The notes beneath the pieces are model-generated. The model was not told where the DNA came from. It worked only from the letters and a program-made list of their open reading frames with translations, and searched no databases. A stretch of 64,000 bases of DNA from an uncultured Eubacterium sp. (GTDB lineage Bacteria > Bacillota_A > Clostridia > Lachnospirales > Lachnospiraceae). The DNA lies in the NCBI GenBank assembly GCA_910589045.1, contig CAJUSH010000001.1:14201-78200 (forward strand). The letters run 5' to 3'. Below are positions 60,068 to 64,000 of the stretch, one piece after another; position 1 is the first letter of the stretch, and every line of letters starts with the position of its first letter. The translations under genes were made by a program, and so were the position numbers.

Positions 60068-60562
60068 ATGAAGAACATGGTAAAGAAACTGACATTGGGT
60101 GTATTGGTTTGTGTGATGCTGGCGACCGCTTTTATGCCGCTTAACGTGCAGGCAAAATCAAAGGGCTACGGGTTTAAATATTCCGGTAAGACCTACTATA
60201 TGGACGACAAAGCGGACAAGCTGCTGGAGAAGCTGGGGGATTATGAGAAGCGCTCAAAGAAAAAGAGCTGTGCCTATGACGGTGAGGACATTACCTACAC
60301 ATATAAAAACCTGAAGGTAAAGACCTACAGCAACAGGCGGGGCGGCCAGGAGTACATTCAGAGCATTATGTTCCGGACGGATAAGGTGCAGACCGCGGAG
60401 GGCATTAAAATCGGCAGCGATGAGGATGACGTGAAGGATGCTTACAACAAGCGGGCAAAGGCGGTTGCAGGCAGATATACGTTTAAAAAGGGAAAAATGA
60501 GTCTGGTGATTACGGTGAAAAATGAGAAGGTTACGGCGGTTTCCTATATTGCAGGTGTCTGA
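60068..60562 (+). CDS. Small secreted protein of unknown function
   Basis: A 164-residue protein with a clear signal peptide (LTLGVLVCVMLATAFMPLNVQA, cleavage after about residue 29) and a basic, beta-rich mature part with repeated Lys/Tyr (KGYGFKYSGKTYYMDDKADK, DEDDVKDAYNKRAKAV, KKGKMSLVITVKNEKV). The end resembles a family of small extracellular proteins in which GSDEDDV and a VTAVSY strand recur, but I cannot name it. AGGAGG precedes the ATG. It lies 116 bases after the dlt-like operon and may be in the same envelope regulon. Confidence 0.72.
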   Translation: MKNMVKKLTLGVLVCVMLATAFMPLNVQAKSKGYGFKYSGKTYYMDDKADKLLEKLGDYEKRSKKKSCAYDGEDITYTYKNLKVKTYSNRRGGQEYIQSIMFRTDKVQTAEGIKIGSDEDDVKDAYNKRAKAVAGRYTFKKGKMSLVITVKNEKVTAVSYIAGV

Positions 60563-60636
60563 TTTCCGCGCGCAGGAAGCCGGGCGGTTTCTGACACGGT
60601 GAAAATCAGATTTTCGGTATATGGAAGCAGAATTGT

Positions 60637-60710
60637 GCAGATTTGCATTTATGCATGAAGTAAATGGAGTTTTGCGGATTTGTATTTGTGCATGTAGTAA
60701 ATGAAGTTTT
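60637..60710 (+). repeat. 37-bp tandem duplication before the transglutaminase gene
   Basis: Two copies of a 37-base unit (60637-60673 and 60674-60710) differ at five or six positions; each includes a tgcat or gtgcat and taaatg motif. They lie directly before the gene start and contain a false ATG at 60701. Confidence 0.7.
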
Positions 60711-60730
60711 GCAGGGAAGAGGGGTTTGTG

Positions 60731-62107
60731 ATGGGCATGCGATGGAAAACAGGGATGATGTTGCTTTTGGCCGCACTGGTGCTGTGGATATTTTCGCCCA
60801 CGGCAGCGCACGCGGCGGACTATGAGCTGAAAATTGGGAAGCGGCTGGATATCGGCTTGGGCGGTGCGGTATACAAAAGCTCGGACAAAAGCGTGGCATA
60901 TGTAGATAAAGAAGGGCATGTGACTGCGAAAAAAGAGGGGACGGCGACGATCACCACAAAGTCGGGGGAGCTGGAAACGGACTGTGTGGTGCGCGTAAAA
61001 AAGGATGCGAAAAAGCCCTCACTCATAGTTGCCGCGGACGAGATACGAATTTTGTCTGAAAAGCTGGTGCTCGTGGATGAGGATGAGGAGGCGGGGCTGT
61101 TTACCTATAAGGTTAAGGTCAGGCTGAGAAATACGAGCAGCCATGCGGTATCCTCGGTGTATCTTGTGGCAGGCGCAGGCCAGAAGACCTGCAGCTTTTA
61201 CATAAAGAACCTGGAGGGCGGCGGGGAAAAGACCTTTACAAAATCCGTCACGCTCAGGCAGGATGAGGCGGAGCTTTCCCTCGTCCGCATACGGGTTCGT
61301 ACCGGAGGGATGTACCATACGTGCAATTATGAGACGGGAAATGCCATCTACGAGTATGCGACGGAGGACACAACCGCGCCGAAGATTACCGGATTTGTAG
61401 GCAAAAACAGCTATAACGGCAGCATTCCGTACCAGACGGTATTTAAAGGCAAGGAGGATTCCTATGATTTTTTCAAATATGTCAAGGCAGTGGACGACCG
61501 TGATGCGAAGGTAGATTTCCGTGTTGATACGAGCAAGGTTGATTTTTCCAAAAAGGGAACGTACACGATTACATACACGGCGGTGGACAGCGCAGGAAAC
61601 AAGGCAAAGGCGAAGGCCAAAATAGCGGTGCGGACGAACGATTCCTACGACAAGCTGGCGGATGAGGTGCTGCGGGCAATCATCCGGCCGGACTGGTCCG
61701 ACCAGAGAAAGGTGACGGCCATCTACAATTACGCCCACGGGCACATTTCCTACACCGGAACGTCCGACAAGAGCAGCTGGGAGCGGGAGGCGGTGCGCGG
61801 CATACAAAACGGCAGGGGCGACTGCTTCACCTACTATTCGGTCGTGCGCCTGCTGCTCACCCGCTGCGGCATTCCAAATCTGCAGGTGAACCGGGTGCGG
61901 GGACACGGACGCCACTGGTGGAACATGGCTTATGTGGGAACCGGCTTTTACCATGTAGATGCATGTCCAAGGCGCTCCGGCGGAAAGCTGTGCCTGCTGA
62001 CGGATGCGCAGCTGAAGGCGTACTCCGCGAACCGGGGCAATCATTCGCATATCTGGGATTATGCGGGGAAGCCGAAGAGTGCGACGAAGGTGATTGCGTA
62101 TTATTAA
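60731..62107 (+). CDS. Secreted transglutaminase-fold protein with Ig-like domains
   Basis: A 458-residue exported protein: signal peptide (GMMLLLAALVLWIFSPTAAHA), a Big-2-like Ig domain with SSDKSVAYVDKEGHVTAKKEGTA at about 40-100, a second strand-rich region, a third Ig-like domain (TYTITYTAVDSAGNKAKAKAKI), and a transglutaminase core with GDCFTYYS (Cys at about 368), HWWNMAYVG (His) and FYHVDACPRR (Asp). It may cross-link or hydrolyse cell-wall peptides. ATG 60731 is favoured over 60701, which lies in a repeat, because a GAGGGG lies seven or so bases upstream and it opens the signal peptide. Its neighbours fit a surface locus. Confidence 0.87.
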   Translation: MGMRWKTGMMLLLAALVLWIFSPTAAHAADYELKIGKRLDIGLGGAVYKSSDKSVAYVDKEGHVTAKKEGTATITTKSGELETDCVVRVKKDAKKPSLIVAADEIRILSEKLVLVDEDEEAGLFTYKVKVRLRNTSSHAVSSVYLVAGAGQKTCSFYIKNLEGGGEKTFTKSVTLRQDEAELSLVRIRVRTGGMYHTCNYETGNAIYEYATEDTTAPKITGFVGKNSYNGSIPYQTVFKGKEDSYDFFKYVKAVDDRDAKVDFRVDTSKVDFSKKGTYTITYTAVDSAGNKAKAKAKIAVRTNDSYDKLADEVLRAIIRPDWSDQRKVTAIYNYAHGHISYTGTSDKSSWEREAVRGIQNGRGDCFTYYSVVRLLLTRCGIPNLQVNRVRGHGRHWWNMAYVGTGFYHVDACPRRSGGKLCLLTDAQLKAYSANRGNHSHIWDYAGKPKSATKVIAYY

Positions 62108-62160
62108 AGATGAAAAGTTTATTTCTTTCAGAAATAATTACATAATGATGGGAGGCAGTT

Positions 62161-64000
62161 ATGAGAGGTGTAAAGAGAATAGTGGTATTTTTATTAATGG
62201 CGGCAATTATCTTTAGTTCAGACAGTGTCGCAATGGCGGCAAATACGGTTGTGCCAAGTTCAGAGAAGGAAAAGGTAATTAAGATATCATCGGTAAAAAA
62301 GCTCCTGAAAGTAGCGGACGATCTGTCTGCAAATTATCAGCTTACAAAGGATCTGGATTTATCGGATGCAGAATGGGAGGCGCTTGGCAGCAAGGATAAG
62401 CCGTTTACGGGAAGTTTTGATGGAGACGGACATACGATATCGAACATGCACATGGAGCTTGCGGAATCAGAGGATTCGTTTGTGGGCTTGTTTGGTGTGA
62501 CAGAAGGGGCGTGGATTACGAATGTGGCGCTGGAAAATGTAGAAATCTCCGGTATGGAAACAGAAGGGATTTATGCTGGGGCAGTCGCCGGTAAAATGAC
62601 GAACAGTGTGATAGAGAATTGCTATGCTTCGGGCAAGATCTTTATTGCGGACACAACGGTTTATACGGTCGGCGGGCTGGCAGGCGCAATATTTTGGAGT
62701 AATAGGGTATCTGGGGCAGAGTGTCGCATGGTAATGTGTGTTGCGGATATGGAGATTTCTGTAGATGAGAATGGCCACGGGGAAGTGGGAGAGCTGCTCG
62801 GCTATGTGCAGGATGAAGTAGAGCTGGAAAATAGCTACAGTTATCGGGAGGATTATGCGCTGACTGGTGTAAACGCGAAAGAAAATTCAAACTGTAAAAT
62901 CCTTTCTGATGGCGTGAGGGAAAAAGAGCTTTTGGAAAGGGATACAAGTGCTGATATAGAAAAAGAGGAACTCGGGAAAACAAGTGCTGACATAAAAGAG
63001 GGAAAAGCGGAAGCGGTTGCAGATAGGAAAGAAAAAGGTTTAAGTGAGATCAACGATAAATCAGGTTTATTACGGGACAATCAGAAGACAACACTGAAAA
63101 GTGCGGAAAAAACGATCAAAGCCTCAGCTAAGGCGAGTTCTGGTGAATTGATCTCTGCGGATGGACTTTATAATTATACATTGGATGGCGATAATGCGAC
63201 GGTTTCCAAATATAATGGGGATGCGAATCGTATCACTTTGCCGAGGGCAATCGATGGTCATTCTGTGACGGGCATAGGGGATTATGCATTTGACGGATGT
63301 GAAGATTTAACAGATATTTCACTGCCGGAAAGCTTAGTATCTATAGGTTGCTACGCATTTCGTGACACAAAAATTAAAAGTATAACAATTCCAAAAAATG
63401 TCAGAAGTTCTGGCCACAGTGGTACTTCTCGAAACGGAGCACTGGCGGGGGCAACGAGCCTGAACACGGTGGTCTTTGAGGATGGGATAAAAAAGATACC
63501 GGATTACATCTGTGGAAGCGAGCATTCCAGCAGCTACATCACAAAAGTAGTAATACCAGATTCGGTAACTGAGATAGGTCAGTATGCATTTTATAAATGT
63601 ACCAGTTTGCCGGAAGTAGATATACCAAAAGAAGTATCAAGCATAGGATGGTATGCATTTAAAGGTTGTACGAGTCTGACGGGAATAATCATGCATTATA
63701 ATGATACGTTGATCAATACGGGGACGGAAGGGACGCAGCCGTTTCGGGTAACGATCGGGAACTCTGCGTTTTCCGGATGCAGCGAGCTAACGAATGTAGA
63801 CCTGAGCGAGAATGTCACATCAATCGGGGATTATGCATTTTCCGAGTGTAAAAAGCTGGAATCCCTTATTCTGCCGGAGAGTCTAACACATATGGGCTGT
63901 GGTATGATAAGCGGGACATGGGTCAACAGCATAACAATTCCGAAGAATGTCAGAAGTTCTGGCCACAGTGGTACTTCTCGAAACGGAGCACTGGCGGGGG
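62161..64000 (+). CDS. BspA-like leucine-rich-repeat surface protein, N-terminal part (3' truncated)
   Basis: The frame runs from ATG 62161, with GGGAGG at 62150-62155, through the window end with no stop: 613 codons. A signal peptide (VVFLLMAAIIFSSDSVAMAA) precedes a region with GLUG-type repeats (FTGSFDGDGHTISNMHMEL; FVGLFGV; AGAVAGKMTN). A charged linker rich in Lys and Glu follows at about 270-330. LRR_5 repeats begin at about 360 (VTGIGDYAFDGCEDLTDISL; SVTEIGQYAFYKCTSLPEVD). Base composition is more AT-rich and codons such as ata and aga are more frequent than in the neighbours. It is a likely surface adhesin. No sortase motif is visible, as the end is missing. Confidence 0.88.
   Translation, partial: MRGVKRIVVFLLMAAIIFSSDSVAMAANTVVPSSEKEKVIKISSVKKLLKVADDLSANYQLTKDLDLSDAEWEALGSKDKPFTGSFDGDGHTISNMHMELAESEDSFVGLFGVTEGAWITNVALENVEISGMETEGIYAGAVAGKMTNSVIENCYASGKIFIADTTVYTVGGLAGAIFWSNRVSGAECRMVMCVADMEISVDENGHGEVGELLGYVQDEVELENSYSYREDYALTGVNAKENSNCKILSDGVREKELLERDTSADIEKEELGKTSADIKEGKAEAVADRKEKGLSEINDKSGLLRDNQKTTLKSAEKTIKASAKASSGELISADGLYNYTLDGDNATVSKYNGDANRITLPRAIDGHSVTGIGDYAFDGCEDLTDISLPESLVSIGCYAFRDTKIKSITIPKNVRSSGHSGTSRNGALAGATSLNTVVFEDGIKKIPDYICGSEHSSSYITKVVIPDSVTEIGQYAFYKCTSLPEVDIPKEVSSIGWYAFKGCTSLTGIIMHYNDTLINTGTEGTQPFRVTIGNSAFSGCSELTNVDLSENVTSIGDYAFSECKKLESLILPESLTHMGCGMISGTWVNSITIPKNVRSSGHSGTSRNGALAG
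63382..63451 (+). repeat. Intragenic direct repeat, copy 1
   Basis: A 70-base block encoding ITIPKNVRSSGHSGTSRNGALAG recurs 549 bases later (copy 2 at 63931-64000). From 63397 onward (55 bases) the copies are identical; the 15 bases before differ only at two third-codon positions. Confidence 0.9.
63931..64000 (+). repeat. Intragenic direct repeat, copy 2 (runs to window end)
   Basis: In frame with copy 1 at a distance of 549 bases (183 codons). The copy continues at least to the last base of the window. Confidence 0.9.

Noticed and set aside
1..64000. CRISPR array, prophage or integrative element
   Set aside because: No regularly spaced direct repeats, integrase, attachment site or phage structural gene was seen. 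The repeats present are intragenic or palindromic.

Overview
The window looks like a chromosome segment of a spore-forming gut Firmicute of the Lachnospiraceae type (Clostridium cluster XIVa). I infer this from the clostridial gene order rqcP-yabP-yabQ-divIC-spoIIE-tilS-hpt-ftsH, the paired glgC/glgD, an archaeal-type prolyl-tRNA synthetase, a CotS-family spore-coat protein, a large PRPP synthetase variant, and BspA-like leucine-rich-repeat surface proteins. GC content is moderately high. Genes are densely packed with strong Shine-Dalgarno sites. I saw no rRNA or tRNA gene, CRISPR array, prophage or intact insertion sequence.

Layout. 1-7 kb: the 3' end of a cell-wall-anchored LRR protein, NADP-type glutamate dehydrogenase, two proteins I do not recognise, an HPr-like protein lacking the phosphorylatable histidine, and a small basic protein. 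7-12 kb (minus strand): murC, then a dnaD-dnaI-prs operon preceded by a cluster of DnaA boxes. 12-20 kb: glgC-glgD, spoVG, pth, mfd and a PrsA/SurA-like lipoprotein with a tandem-repeat tail. 21-26 kb: a heterodimeric ABC exporter, then murA behind a two-promoter structured leader. 26-34 kb: an HD-GYP protein (minus), a SAM-I riboswitch with metK, a histidine kinase/response regulator pair with an extra CheY-like receiver, an AI-2E/YtvI-type membrane protein and an RluA-type pseudouridine synthase. 34-42 kb: a DUF362 ferredoxin-like protein (minus), proS, a CCA-adding enzyme, a CotS-like protein, a PEGA lipoprotein and phosphoglucomutase. 42-50 kb: hup and the rqcP-to-ftsH division/sporulation block. 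50-55 kb: a GH13 alpha-glucanase and a chemoreceptor. 55-60 kb: a dlt-like operon (adenylation enzyme, carrier protein, MBOAT acyltransferase, SGNH-like protein with Cys in place of Ser). 60-64 kb: two secreted proteins, one with a transglutaminase fold, and the 5' part of a second BspA-like LRR protein that runs off the end.

How the parts work together. Several genes serve the envelope: murC, murA, the ABC exporter, the PrsA-like lipoprotein, the dlt-like operon, the transglutaminase protein and the LRR surface proteins. Others serve sporulation and division (spoVG, CotS, yabP, yabQ, divIC, spoIIE, ftsH). Glycogen metabolism is represented by glgCD, phosphoglucomutase and the GH13 enzyme. 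Replication initiation is represented by dnaD-dnaI under a DnaA-box cluster.

The signals most worth following are the DnaA-box cluster before dnaD, the Spo0A-type long-spacer promoter before spoIIE, the Tyr15 HPr-like protein, the reordered dlt-like operon with its Cys-for-Ser SGNH protein, the structured leader of murA, and the in-frame duplicated DNA blocks inside the terminal LRR gene. All calls come from reading the sequence; no database search was run.
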